DNA of 20,911 nucleotides from Halalkaliarchaeum sp036625675. GTDB taxonomy: Archaea > Halobacteriota > Halobacteria > Halobacteriales > Haloferacaceae. The stretch is from assembly GCA_036625675.1 (NCBI GenBank), contig JAZKTH010000022.1, positions 1 through 20,911 on the forward strand, written 5' to 3'. This document shows positions 6,389 through 13,711 of the stretch, piece by piece. The translations under genes and the position numbers were made by a program. Numbering within the stretch: position 1 is the first letter of the stretch; every line of letters starts with the position of its first letter. The notes beneath the pieces were generated by a model. It had not been told where the DNA came from. It made no database searches and saw only the letters and a list, made by a program, of their open reading frames with translations.

Positions 6389-7576
6389 ATGGCACGGAAC
6401 TCCGAGATCGACGAACTCGTACCGCCGGACCGAACGCTTCTGGGTCCCGGGCCCAGCGACGCCCACCCGCGGGTGCTCAGGGCGATGGCGACGCCGTTCG
6501 TGGGCTACCTCGACGACTACTACGTCGAGGTGATGGACGACGTCCAGTCGCTGCTGCGGGAACTGTTCCGGACGGACAACGAGTACACCTTCGCCGTCAG
6601 CGGGACCGGCTCGGCCGCCATGGAGACCGCGTTCGCGAACCTCGTCGAACCCGGCGAGACCGTCCTGGTGCCGTCGAACGGCTACTTCGGCGAGCGCATG
6701 GGTCAGATCGCCGAGCGCGCCGGGGGCGAGGTCGTCACGGTCGACGCGCCGTGGGGCGAGCCGCTCGATCCCGACGACGTCGCCGACGCCTTCGACGCCC
6801 ACCAGCCGACCGTGTTCGGGTTCGTCCACGGGGAAACCAGCACCGGGGCGCGACAGACCCGAATCCCCGAACTCACCCGGATCGCCCACGAGCACGACGC
6901 GTACGTCGTGGCGGACACTGTCGCCTCGCTCGGCGGCGTCGAATTCCTCACCGACGAGTGGGACGTCGACGTGGCGTACTCGGGCTCCCAGAAGTGCCTC
7001 TCGGCGCCCGCGGGGGCGAGCCCGATCACGTTCGCCGACCGCGCCGTCGAGAAGGTCCACTCCCGGGAGTCGCCGGTCCGGTCGTGGTACCTCGACCTGG
7101 AGGGCGTGTGGGAGTACTGGGGCCCCGAACGGAACTACCACCACACCGGGCCGGCCTCGACGACGTACGCGCTCCGGGAGGCGCTCCGGATGGTCGAGGA
7201 GGAAGGGCTGGAGGAACGCTGGGCCCGACACCGGCGCGTCGCCGGCGCCCTCAAGGCGGGCGTCGAGGCGATGGGGCTGCCGCTGTACGTCGACGACGAT
7301 CACTGGCTGCCGACGCTCAACCCCGTGCAAGTCCCCGACGGCGTCGACGACGGTCACGTGATCGACCGGCTGATGGACGAACACGGCATCGAGATCGTCG
7401 GCGGGCTCGGCGCGCTCTCCGGCGAGATCTTCCGCGTGGGCTGTATGGGTAACTCCGCCCGGCCGGAGAACGTCACCCACTTCGTCTCCGCGTTCGGCTC
7501 GATCCTCGTCGACGAGGGGGCCGACATCGACCCCGACGCCGGGGCGGTCGCGGTCGCTCGTGCGCTCGGGGAGTAG
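6389..7576 (+). CDS. PLP-dependent aminotransferase, alanine/serine-glyoxylate type
   Basis: This 395-aa class V aminotransferase is of the alanine-glyoxylate / serine-pyruvate type, moving an amino group onto glyoxylate or pyruvate using pyridoxal phosphate. Visible features are LLGPGPSDAHPRVL at the N-terminus (17-30), the cofactor phosphate-binding SGTGSAAMET (71-80), D176 in VVADTVASLGG contacting the cofactor ring nitrogen, and the Schiff-base lysine K202 in SGSQKCLSAPAG. Near the C-terminus is FRVGCMGN. Length matches the family. The ATG at 6389 was chosen because a TATA-like box sits 28 bases upstream; an earlier in-frame start at 6347 lies inside menC. The exact substrate pair (alanine-glyoxylate or serine-pyruvate) cannot be told from sequence. 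Confidence 0.92.
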   Translation: MARNSEIDELVPPDRTLLGPGPSDAHPRVLRAMATPFVGYLDDYYVEVMDDVQSLLRELFRTDNEYTFAVSGTGSAAMETAFANLVEPGETVLVPSNGYFGERMGQIAERAGGEVVTVDAPWGEPLDPDDVADAFDAHQPTVFGFVHGETSTGARQTRIPELTRIAHEHDAYVVADTVASLGGVEFLTDEWDVDVAYSGSQKCLSAPAGASPITFADRAVEKVHSRESPVRSWYLDLEGVWEYWGPERNYHHTGPASTTYALREALRMVEEEGLEERWARHRRVAGALKAGVEAMGLPLYVDDDHWLPTLNPVQVPDGVDDGHVIDRLMDEHGIEIVGGLGALSGEIFRVGCMGNSARPENVTHFVSAFGSILVDEGADIDPDAGAVAVARALGE

Positions 7577-7602
7577 CGACGAAGGGCACCGGATGGGGGA
7601 GG

Positions 7603-8247
7603 TCAGCGCTTCCGATCCCGGTCGCTGATCCGCTCCGCCGCCTCCTCGAACTCCTCGCGGGTATTGAGGTTCTCGAAGGCGGCCCTGGTGGTGTACTCGA
7701 GCGCTTCTGCCTCCTCGACGACGACGTAGTCCAGGTCGAACAGCGGCTCGATGATCTTTCGTTCGTTCCGTTCCAGCGCCGACTCGCAGGCGTCCGCCAT
7801 CGGTCCCGCCCGGTAGACCGCGTGGGTCGTCTGGAACCACCGATCGTCCAGACGCGGGACCGCGGCGTCGTACCCCTCCACTCGGCCGAAGAGGTAGTCC
7901 ACGAACTCGGGATCCACGAACGGCATGTCGCAGGCGACCACGAACGCCGGGGTCTCCGGCCCGGCGAGCGATTCGACGCCCCGCAGCCCCGTCATTATCC
8001 CCGCCATCGGGCCGCGGTCGGTTTCCGGGTCGACGGCGGTCGTGACGCGCCGGGGATACCCCTCCATCGCCTCCTGGATCGCCGGGACCTGCTCGGCCCG
8101 ACAGTTGAGCACGACCGCGTCGACGACGCCGGCGATCCGATCGGCGACCCGCCGGATCATCGGCGTCCCCGCCAGCTCCGCGACCGCCTTGTCGGCGGTC
8201 CCGAATCGGGTCGATCGGCCGCCCGCGACGATGACCGCCGTCTGCAT
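7603..8247 (-). CDS. mobA: Molybdenum cofactor guanylyltransferase (MobA-like)
   Basis: This 214-aa nucleotidyltransferase likely joins GMP from GTP to molybdopterin, forming the guanine-dinucleotide cofactor used by DMSO reductase-type enzymes. The N-terminus shows the MobA signature VAGGRSTRFGTADKA (residues 7-21), where the Gly-rich loop, Arg and Lys bind the nucleotide triphosphate. VACDMPFVDPEFVDYLF carries the metal-binding Asp, and DPETDRGPMAGIMTGL fits the substrate loop. It is a standalone domain without fused MobB. The ATG at 8245-8247 lies about 28 bases after a strong TATA box (TTTATAAG on this strand). A much longer upstream frame is a shadow of the divergent gene. Other GT-A nucleotidyltransferases with similar loops (MocA, CofC) are less likely given DMPFVDP. 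Confidence 0.88.
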   Translation of the reverse strand: MQTAVIVAGGRSTRFGTADKAVAELAGTPMIRRVADRIAGVVDAVVLNCRAEQVPAIQEAMEGYPRRVTTAVDPETDRGPMAGIMTGLRGVESLAGPETPAFVVACDMPFVDPEFVDYLFGRVEGYDAAVPRLDDRWFQTTHAVYRAGPMADACESALERNERKIIEPLFDLDYVVVEEAEALEYTTRAAFENLNTREEFEEAAERISDRDRKR

Positions 8248-8271
8248 ACGGGCGGGTTTGGGCCGGAGTGA

Positions 8272-8279
8272 CTTATAAA
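8272..8279 (-). promoter_or_regulatory. TATA box of mobA
   Basis: The minus strand reads TTTATAAG, centred about 28 bases before the mobA ATG. It is one of the clearest TATA boxes in the window. Confidence 0.7.
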
Positions 8280-8328
8280 CCCTCCCCGACTGCGGGGCGA
8301 ACGGGGCAACCCGGCCCGGTAGCCGGAG

Positions 8329-8336
8329 GCTTTTGC
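8329..8336 (+). promoter_or_regulatory. TATA-like box of the gamma-glutamyltransferase gene
   Basis: GCTTTTGC is centred 26-27 bases before the ATG at 8359. It is GC-richer than a consensus TATA box but correctly placed, and shares the CTTTTG core with two other genes here. Confidence 0.45.
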
Positions 8337-8358
8337 GCCCCGGCTCGAAATCGCCCCC

Positions 8359-10017
8359 ATGGCGGAACCAAACCTGGATCGATTCACCTCGAGGCGGTCG
8401 ACCGTCTACGGACAGCGCGGCGTCGTCGCGACCAGTCAGCCGCTCGCGGCGGAGGCTGGAATCGGGATCCTCCGGGACGGGGGAAATGCGTTCGACGCCG
8501 CGGTCGCGACCGCCGCCGCGCTCAACGTCGTCGAGCCGACCTCGACCGGCCTCGGCGGCGACGTGTTCGCGCTGTACCGCACCGCGGACGGCGAGGTGGG
8601 CGGGATGCGGGCGTGCGGCGGCGCCCCCTCGGCGGCGACGATCGACCGCGTTCGCGAGGCGCTCGCCGGGGCGGATCCGGACGAGGGGACCGACTACCCG
8701 TGGGTCCCCGAGACCGACGACCCCGCGGCGGTCGAGATGCCGATGTACGGCCCGCACGCGGTGACCGTTCCCGGCACCGCGCGGGGGTGGGAAGCCACCG
8801 CCAGGGAGCTGGGCACGAAGCCCCTCGCGGAGCTGCTTCGGCCGGCGATCCGGTACGCGACCGAGGGGTATCCAGTCTCCGAGGTGATCGCCTCCTCGTG
8901 GAGCTACGCCGAGGAGCTGTTCCGGACGGAGAACGCCCGGACGGCGTACCTGGTCGACGGCGAGGCTCCCGGGACGGGCGAGGTCGTCACGCTCCCGAAA
9001 CTCGGGCGGTCGCTCGAGCGGATCGCCTCGGAGGGCGCTGACGTCGTCTACGAGGGCGAGATCGCCGAGGAGATCGCGGGGGAGGTGCAGTCCCGGGGCG
9101 GGTTCATGACCGTGGAGGACCTCGCGGCGTTCGAGGTCGAGTGGCCCGAACCGGTGTCGACGACGTACAACGGCGCTGAACTGTACGAACTACCGCCGAA
9201 CAACCAGGGGCTGATCGCGATCGAGGCGCTCAACGTCGCCGCCGAACTGGGCGCGGGCGAGCACCCCATCGACTCCCCCGAGCGGGTTCACTACTTTGCG
9301 GAGGCGACGAAGCGGGCCTTCCACGACGGCCACCGCTACATCACCGACCCAGAGTACGAGGACCACCCGCCGCTGGGATCGCAGGCCTGGGCCAAACGGC
9401 GGGCCGACACCGTCGGGGAGGAGGCGAGCCACGACGTCTCCTTCGGCGTGCCCGAGGCGAACGCGGAGGACGCCGACACGGTGTTGCTCACCGTGGCCGA
9501 CGAGACCGGAAACGTGGTTTCGTACATTAACTCCCGGTTCGCGGGGTTCGGCTCCGGGCTGGTGGCCGGCGACACCGGCATCGCGCTCCAGAACCGCGGG
9601 GCGTCGTTCTCGCTGGATGCCGATCACCCCAACCGTCTGGAACCCGGCAAGCGGCCGTTCCACACCCTGATCCCGGCGGTGGCGCGGTTGGGACCGGACG
9701 ACTGGCTCGGCTTCGGCGTCATGGGGGGGTACATGCAGCCCCAGGGCCACGTTCAGGTGCTGTCGAACGTCGTCGACTACGACCTGCCGCTGCAGGCGGC
9801 GCTGGACCGACCGCGGTGGCGCTACCGTGAGTCCGGGGAGCTGGCGGTTGAGCCCCACTTCGACTCCGACGTGGCCGCCAAGCTCGTCCGGCGGGGACAC
9901 GACGTCAGGATCCTCCAGCCGCTCCTGTTCGGCGGCGCACAGGCGGTCCGTAACGACGGCGGCGTGCTCTCGGCCGCCACGGAGCCGCGGAAGGACGGCA
10001 ACGCGCAGGGTATCTGA
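8359..10017 (+). CDS. ggt: Gamma-glutamyltransferase family protein
   Basis: This 552-aa member of the gamma-glutamyltranspeptidase family is an N-terminal-nucleophile hydrolase that self-cleaves into two subunits. Family features are VVATSQPLAAEAGIGILRDGGNAFDAAVA (22-50, in pieces), the EPTSTGLGGDVF oxyanion/substrate region (59-70), GPHAVTVPGTARGWE (131-145) and the cleavage site. Aligning by eye with E. coli TTHYSVVDKDGN, the nucleophile would be T374 (ADTVLLTVADETGN); the following Thr-His is replaced by Val-Leu. Further on are NSRFAGFGSGL and the C-terminal GGYMQPQGHVQVLSN. No signal peptide is seen, whereas many relatives are exported, so this one appears cytoplasmic. Haloarchaea make gamma-glutamylcysteine rather than glutathione, so the substrate may be another gamma-glutamyl compound or an acylated one. 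Confidence 0.9.
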   Translation: MAEPNLDRFTSRRSTVYGQRGVVATSQPLAAEAGIGILRDGGNAFDAAVATAAALNVVEPTSTGLGGDVFALYRTADGEVGGMRACGGAPSAATIDRVREALAGADPDEGTDYPWVPETDDPAAVEMPMYGPHAVTVPGTARGWEATARELGTKPLAELLRPAIRYATEGYPVSEVIASSWSYAEELFRTENARTAYLVDGEAPGTGEVVTLPKLGRSLERIASEGADVVYEGEIAEEIAGEVQSRGGFMTVEDLAAFEVEWPEPVSTTYNGAELYELPPNNQGLIAIEALNVAAELGAGEHPIDSPERVHYFAEATKRAFHDGHRYITDPEYEDHPPLGSQAWAKRRADTVGEEASHDVSFGVPEANAEDADTVLLTVADETGNVVSYINSRFAGFGSGLVAGDTGIALQNRGASFSLDADHPNRLEPGKRPFHTLIPAVARLGPDDWLGFGVMGGYMQPQGHVQVLSNVVDYDLPLQAALDRPRWRYRESGELAVEPHFDSDVAAKLVRRGHDVRILQPLLFGGAQAVRNDGGVLSAATEPRKDGNAQGI

Positions 10018-10060
10018 ACGGCGGAAAGGGTCGAACAGAAACGGAACCCGGTCCGGTACG

Positions 10061-10582
10061 TCAGCGGATCGACCGCGAGCAGCTCCCGCAGAGGTTCTCC
10101 TCCTTCACGTCGACCTCGCGGACGGTCGGGGAAAACGACATCACGCACTTGTTGTTGTCGCAGTGTTCCAGCCCGAGCGTGTGGCCGATCTCGTGGACCA
10201 CCTCCTTTCGGACTCGATCGGCGAACACCGCCGACTGGGGCTTCGACGAGATCCCGCCGTCGGAGGAGGTCTGCAGCCGATACGTGGAGATGACCGAGCC
10301 GTTCCCGTTCAGGTACGCCAGCCCGAAGACGTAGTTCCGCCGCCGGTAGTAGAGGTCCTCTGGGGTGATCCCGATGTTCTTCTCGCCGCTCCCGACCCGG
10401 CCGACGAGCTCGATGAACTCCTCTGCCCGGTACTGGCTCCGGGAGCGATCGTACGCGCCCTCGGGGACTGCCTGCTCGTCGTGGACCGTGACCTTGCAGT
10501 CGTACACCGACCGCAACGCGCCGGAGGCTTCGCGCTTCACCCGGGCGGGGAGGTCCCCGATGGGCACGATGTCGACCCGCAT
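10061..10582 (-). CDS. amzA: Archaemetzincin zinc metalloprotease
   Basis: This 173-aa protein is a cytoplasmic metzincin-clan zinc protease with unknown natural substrates. The active site HEIGHTLGLEHC (residues 130-141) supplies three histidine zinc ligands (H130, H134, H140) and the general base E131. The family-specific cysteine motif follows as C141, C146 (NNKCVM, with the Met-turn), C165 and C168 (CGSC), thought to bind a second zinc. Length matches archaeal AmzA. The ATG at 10580-10582 was chosen because the family N-terminus MRVDIVPIG begins there and a TATA-like element lies 26-27 bases upstream; the frame extends a further 16 codons without conservation. It is divergent from the UPF0146 gene with only 39 bases between starts, so the two promoters overlap. 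Confidence 0.95.
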   Translation of the reverse strand: MRVDIVPIGDLPARVKREASGALRSVYDCKVTVHDEQAVPEGAYDRSRSQYRAEEFIELVGRVGSGEKNIGITPEDLYYRRRNYVFGLAYLNGNGSVISTYRLQTSSDGGISSKPQSAVFADRVRKEVVHEIGHTLGLEHCDNNKCVMSFSPTVREVDVKEENLCGSCSRSIR

Positions 10583-10590
10583 GGGAAGCG

Positions 10591-10598
10591 CTTTGGTT
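10591..10598 (+). promoter_or_regulatory. Putative TATA-like element of the UPF0146 gene
   Basis: CTTTGGTT is centred 27-28 bases before the GTG at 10622. The match to a TATA box is weak; position is the main support. It interlocks with the oppositely directed amzA promoter. Confidence 0.35.
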
Positions 10599-10604
10599 GC
10601 GCCG

Positions 10605-10612
10605 TTCGTAAG
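10605..10612 (-). promoter_or_regulatory. TATA-like box of amzA
   Basis: The minus strand reads CTTACGAA, centred 26-27 bases before the amzA ATG, consistent with leaderless initiation. Confidence 0.5.
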
Positions 10613-10621
10613 TGTTGCGCC

Positions 10622-11044
10622 GTGAGCCACCCGTCCGACCGCGGATTCGTCGATCGACTCGCCGACTACGACAGCCTCCTCGAGATCGGCGTGGGGCGCC
10701 GTCCGTCGCTCGCGGCGGAACTCGCCTCGTCGGGACGTCGCGTCGTGGCGATGGACGTCGATCCCGGGGTCGTCGCCGACGTCCGAGAACGGGCCCCGCG
10801 GGAGGTGGCGGTGTGCCGGGACGACGTGGTCGCGGCCGCCCGCCGGGAGACGCTTGCCCCCCGCTACCGCGTGGAGGCGGTCTACGCGCGCAACCTTCCG
10901 GCGGAGCTCCAGCGGCCGACCTGGGACCTGGCCCGGCGGGTCGACGCCGACTGCCTGTTCACGACGCTCGGGTTCGAGGAACCCGTGATTCCGGTCGAGC
11001 GCAGTCGGCTCGGCGACGACGTGCTGTACGTCGTCCGTCAGTAG
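10622..11044 (+). CDS. UPF0146 family protein
   Basis: This 140-aa archaeal protein of the uncharacterised UPF0146 family resembles a minimal Rossmann-fold methyltransferase. The glycine-rich strand-loop LLEIGVGRRPSLAAEL (residues 19-34) and acidic strand end VVAMDVDPG fit an S-adenosylmethionine-type pocket. YARNLPAELQRPTW (83-96) and CLFTTLGFEEPVIPVER (106-122) are family-typical. No methyltransferase activity is established for the family. The GTG at 10622 gives the expected short N-terminus and sits 27-28 bases downstream of a weak TATA-like element; longer upstream extension runs into the divergent amzA gene. A GC-rich hairpin follows the stop. Confidence 0.85.
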   Translation: MSHPSDRGFVDRLADYDSLLEIGVGRRPSLAAELASSGRRVVAMDVDPGVVADVRERAPREVAVCRDDVVAAARRETLAPRYRVEAVYARNLPAELQRPTWDLARRVDADCLFTTLGFEEPVIPVERSRLGDDVLYVVRQ

Positions 11045-11047
11045 GCC

Positions 11048-11067
11048 GGGCGGGACCGGGCCCGCCC
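11048..11067 (+). terminator. GC-rich hairpin after the UPF0146 gene
   Basis: GGGCGGG (11048-11054) and CCCGCCC (11061-11067) form a 7-bp perfect stem with a 6-base loop just past the stop codon. A T-rich tract follows only at 11111-11120, which also serves as the next promoter. Archaeal termination depends on T-runs more than hairpins, so the terminator role is uncertain. Confidence 0.3.
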
Positions 11068-11108
11068 ACTCCCCGTTCCCGGGCGGTAGCGCCCGCCGGC
11101 TCCGACAC

Positions 11109-11116
11109 GCTTTTTC
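11109..11116 (+). promoter_or_regulatory. TATA-like, T-rich box of the HAD gene
   Basis: GCTTTTTC is centred 27-28 bases before the ATG at 11140. The extended T-tract (11111-11115) could also help terminate upstream transcription. Confidence 0.5.
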
Positions 11117-11139
11117 TCTTCGGCGTCTCCGGGAGAGGT

Positions 11140-12015
11140 ATGCAGGTCGAGGCGGTCGTGCTCGACGTCGACGGGGTACTGGTCGACGTCGCCGACTCCT
11201 ACAGGCGAGCGGTCGTCGAGTCGGTCGATCACGTCTGCGGTCGGACGATCCCCCGGGAGAAGCTCCAGGCGTTCAAGGACGCCGGCGGGTTCAACAATGA
11301 CTGGGAGCTGACCGACGCGGTCGCGCTGTACGTCCTGGCCTACCGGGAGGGGCTCCGCTGGGAGGTCGAGGAGTTCGCCCGGGAGATCCGCGAGCGCGGC
11401 GGCGGCCTCGAGGCCGCGCGCTCGATCGTCGCCGGAATGCCCGACGTCCCGCAGGCCAGGGTACGCGACCAGTGGGAGCCCGACCGACTCAGGGACGTGT
11501 TCCAGGCGCTTTATCTCGGGACCGAACTGTACCGCGAACTCGAGGGGGGCGAGCCGCCGATCCGAGCGCCGGGATACGTCCACGACGAGCCGGTTCTCGT
11601 GGAGGAGGACACCCTCGACTGGCTGGCGGAACGCTACGCCGTCGGGGTGGTGACCGGACGCCCGGCCGCCGAGGCGGAGATCGCGCTGGACCGGGCCGGC
11701 CTCCAGCTCCCGTCCGAGCAGGTGTTCACGATGGACGACTGGGAGGAGGGGAAGCCCCACCCGGGGGCGTTAGTGACGCTCGCGGAACAGTTCGACGCCG
11801 ACCGGGTTGCGTTCGTCGGCGACACCCTCGACGACGTGACAACCGCCCGGAACGCAGCCGGTGCCGATCCGGGACGGGTCTACTACGGGATCGGCGTGCT
11901 CACCGGCGGGCTCTCCGGCGAGGAGGGGCGGGGGAAGTTCGCCGACGCCGGTGCCGACGCAGTGGTGGCGTCGGTGAACGAACTCCCCTCGCTTCTGACC
12001 GGCTCCCCGGAGTGA
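11140..12015 (+). CDS. HAD-superfamily IA hydrolase (TIGR01548-like)
   Basis: This 291-aa phosphatase-like protein of the haloacid dehalogenase superfamily has motif I VLDVDGVLVD (residues 7-16), with nucleophile D9 and general acid/base D11. Motif II is VVTGRP, motif III lysine is in EEGKPHPGALV, and motif IV is FVGDTLDDV, with metal-binding acidic residues. A large helical cap lies between motifs I and II. Layout and the MQVEAVVLDVDGVLVDVADSYRRAV opening resemble the TIGR01548 group found in haloarchaea and some cyanobacteria, whose substrate is unknown. The ATG at 11140 follows a TATA-like tract at the leaderless distance. Its 3' end lies only 6 bases from the end of the convergent PspAB-like gene. 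Confidence 0.88.
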   Translation: MQVEAVVLDVDGVLVDVADSYRRAVVESVDHVCGRTIPREKLQAFKDAGGFNNDWELTDAVALYVLAYREGLRWEVEEFAREIRERGGGLEAARSIVAGMPDVPQARVRDQWEPDRLRDVFQALYLGTELYRELEGGEPPIRAPGYVHDEPVLVEEDTLDWLAERYAVGVVTGRPAAEAEIALDRAGLQLPSEQVFTMDDWEEGKPHPGALVTLAEQFDADRVAFVGDTLDDVTTARNAAGADPGRVYYGIGVLTGGLSGEEGRGKFADAGADAVVASVNELPSLLTGSPE

Positions 12016-12021
12016 ATCGGG

Positions 12022-12627
12022 TCACTCCCAGGGGTGACCGCCCGGCGCGTCCGGCCACAGCGGGTACCAGTAGGACTCGTCGGACTCGATCTCGAGTTCG
12101 CCGTCGAGCACCGACTGGAGCTTGAACTCGGTGCGCTGATCCCGCTCGTGGTCGCCGGCGGGGACGAACGGGTAGTAGGCCCCCCGGCGGAACGAGTAGA
12201 TCCAGTAGGCGCGAGTGTCGCCCTTCCGGAAGCCGAAGAGGGCCGCCAGCAGCCGGGAACCGAACCCCTGCTCGACGAACTCGTCGGCCGCGAAGTGGAC
12301 GCTCGTGAGCAGGTCCTCCGGGTCGTCGTCCTCGAGCACGAACCACTCGTAGCCGTGGTCGTCCCTGCGGCGGTGAAACCCCGTTCCGGTCTCGATCTCG
12401 CCGGCCTCCAGGATCGCCTCGACCTCGCTCACGGCGTCCTCGAAGGCCGTGGAGTCGACCCCGGAGAAACACAGCGCCGCCTCCCCGGCGTTGTCGTACC
12501 CCAGGTCGGCCTCCATCGTGAGGTACGCCGTGGACATGCCGAACAGGTCCTCGGGGTCGGCCGCCCGGGAGGCGTCGCTTTCGGCGCTGGTCCCCAGTAC
12601 CGCGCGGATCGTGTCGAGGATGCCCAT
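12022..12627 (-). CDS. PspAB-like protein (PspA-associated family)
   Basis: This 201-aa soluble, strongly acidic protein has no membrane segment. It begins MGILDTIRAVLGTSAESDA and continues with DPEDLFGMSTAYLTMEADLGY, FSGVDSTAFEDAV and RAYWIYSFRRGAYYPFVP. From memory this matches the haloarchaeal PspA-associated protein PspAB, commonly encoded next to HtpX. Its molecular function is unknown; association with PspA and HtpX suggests a role in membrane stress. It lies 25 bases downstream of htpX, and GGAGG in that gap is positioned as a ribosome-binding site, so the two are very likely one operon with htpX first. No pspA homologue lies in the window. Family naming is less certain than the operon relation. 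Confidence 0.75.
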   Translation of the reverse strand: MGILDTIRAVLGTSAESDASRAADPEDLFGMSTAYLTMEADLGYDNAGEAALCFSGVDSTAFEDAVSEVEAILEAGEIETGTGFHRRRDDHGYEWFVLEDDDPEDLLTSVHFAADEFVEQGFGSRLLAALFGFRKGDTRAYWIYSFRRGAYYPFVPAGDHERDQRTEFKLQSVLDGELEIESDESYWYPLWPDAPGGHPWE

Positions 12628-12652
12628 CGGTTCACTCCCCTCCAGTCACGGC

Positions 12653-13528
12653 TCAGGCGGTCTCCATCTCGCGTTCGAGTTCGCGAAGCCGTTCCACGCG
12701 CTTCTCGGTCGAGGGGTGCGTCGACGCGAGCTTGCCGATGAAGCCCGACCGGATGGGAATGATGAAGAAGGCGTTCATCTCCGCCTGGTCGCGGAGATCC
12801 TCCTTCGGGACGCGGTCCATCCGGCCGTCGATGGTCAGCAGGGCGGACGCGAGCGCGCCGGGTTTGCCCGTGATCGCGGCGGCCCCCCTGTCGGCGGTGT
12901 ACTCCCGGTACCGCGAGAGCGCCCTGATGAGGAAAAACGAGACGAGCCACACCAGAAGCGACACCACGATGGCGACGATGACGGGCGCGCCGCCCTGTCG
13001 GTTGTTCCCGCCGAGCAGCCACCCCCACCGGACGATGATAAACGCGATCGTCGAGAGGAACGAGGCGATGGTCATCACCATCACGTCGCGGTTCTTCACG
13101 TGGGCGAGCTCGTGGGCGAGCACGCCTTCCAGTTCCTCCTGGTCGAGCGTCCGGAGCAGTCCCTGAGTGACGCAGACGGTCGCGTTGCGCTGGTTTCGGC
13201 CCGTCGCGAACGCGTTCGGGACCTGCGTGTCGGCGACGGCCACCTGCGGTTTCGGCAGGTCGGCCTGCTGGGAGAGCCGCTCGATGGTGCGGTGCAGCTC
13301 CGGCGCCTCGTCCGGTTCGACCGTCCGGGCCCCCATGCTGTACAGCGCCAGCTTGTCGCTGTAGAAGTACTGCGCGAACGAGAACAGCCCGAACGTGAGG
13401 ACGATCGGCAGGATCCGTCCCTCGAAGACGACCGAGAGGGCGCCGATGAAGACGACGTACAGGACTGCAAGCAGGGCCATGGTGAGGAACATCCGGCCCC
13501 TGAGTCCCCAGTCGGTACTCCAGTTCAT
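12653..13528 (-). CDS. htpX: M48 family membrane metalloprotease HtpX
   Basis: HtpX is an integral membrane zinc protease that degrades misfolded membrane proteins. The 291-aa protein has two N-terminal transmembrane segments (about 13-33 and 37-55) and the zinc site HELAH (139-143: H139, E140, H143). Two further hydrophobic segments lie at about 148-170 and 183-203, and the third zinc ligand E209 is in REYTAD. PNAFATGRN (104-112) and THPSTEKRVERL near the C-terminus are family signatures. The ATG at 13526-13528 follows a TATA-like box by 27-28 bases. It is first in a two-gene unit with the PspAB-like gene, implying a shared membrane-quality-control role. Confidence 0.96.
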   Translation of the reverse strand: MNWSTDWGLRGRMFLTMALLAVLYVVFIGALSVVFEGRILPIVLTFGLFSFAQYFYSDKLALYSMGARTVEPDEAPELHRTIERLSQQADLPKPQVAVADTQVPNAFATGRNQRNATVCVTQGLLRTLDQEELEGVLAHELAHVKNRDVMVMTIASFLSTIAFIIVRWGWLLGGNNRQGGAPVIVAIVVSLLVWLVSFFLIRALSRYREYTADRGAAAITGKPGALASALLTIDGRMDRVPKEDLRDQAEMNAFFIIPIRSGFIGKLASTHPSTEKRVERLRELEREMETA

Positions 13529-13551
13529 ACCCCTAACTCGTCGCCGAGACG

Positions 13552-13559
13552 GTTAAAAA
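13552..13559 (-). promoter_or_regulatory. TATA-like box of htpX
   Basis: The minus strand reads TTTTTAAC, centred 27-28 bases before the htpX ATG. Confidence 0.6.
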
Positions 13560-13632
13560 CCACTATCTCCGGGACGGGAGGCGGGGATCGGGCCGTCCAC
13601 GGGGGAGCCGTGAGGGGCGCGTGGGCTCTCGT

Positions 13633-13710
13633 ACTGCTTGTTGTAGACGGTTACCGGTCGACCGCCACGCCCTCGGGCGGTCGACACGGTAACTTCCGAC
13701 AACAAACAGT
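13633..13710. repeat. Long imperfect inverted repeat between AIM24 and htpX
   Basis: The left arm (13633-13666) and right arm (13676-13710) are near reverse complements across 34-35 bases, with a 9-base loop (13667-13675). Perfect blocks include TTTGTTGT-type outer ends, GTTACCG and GTCGACCGCC; mismatches cluster in the middle. It begins one base past the AIM24 stop codon. It could be a transcription-terminating hairpin, a dispersed palindromic repeat or a MITE-like remnant with terminal inverted repeats. No coding capacity is seen. Confidence 0.8.
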
Positions 13711-13711
13711 A

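Noticed and set aside
6383..7840. 485-codon antisense frame over the aminotransferase
   Set aside because: Valine/Arg/Asp-rich shadow of the aminotransferase reading frame, without domain features.
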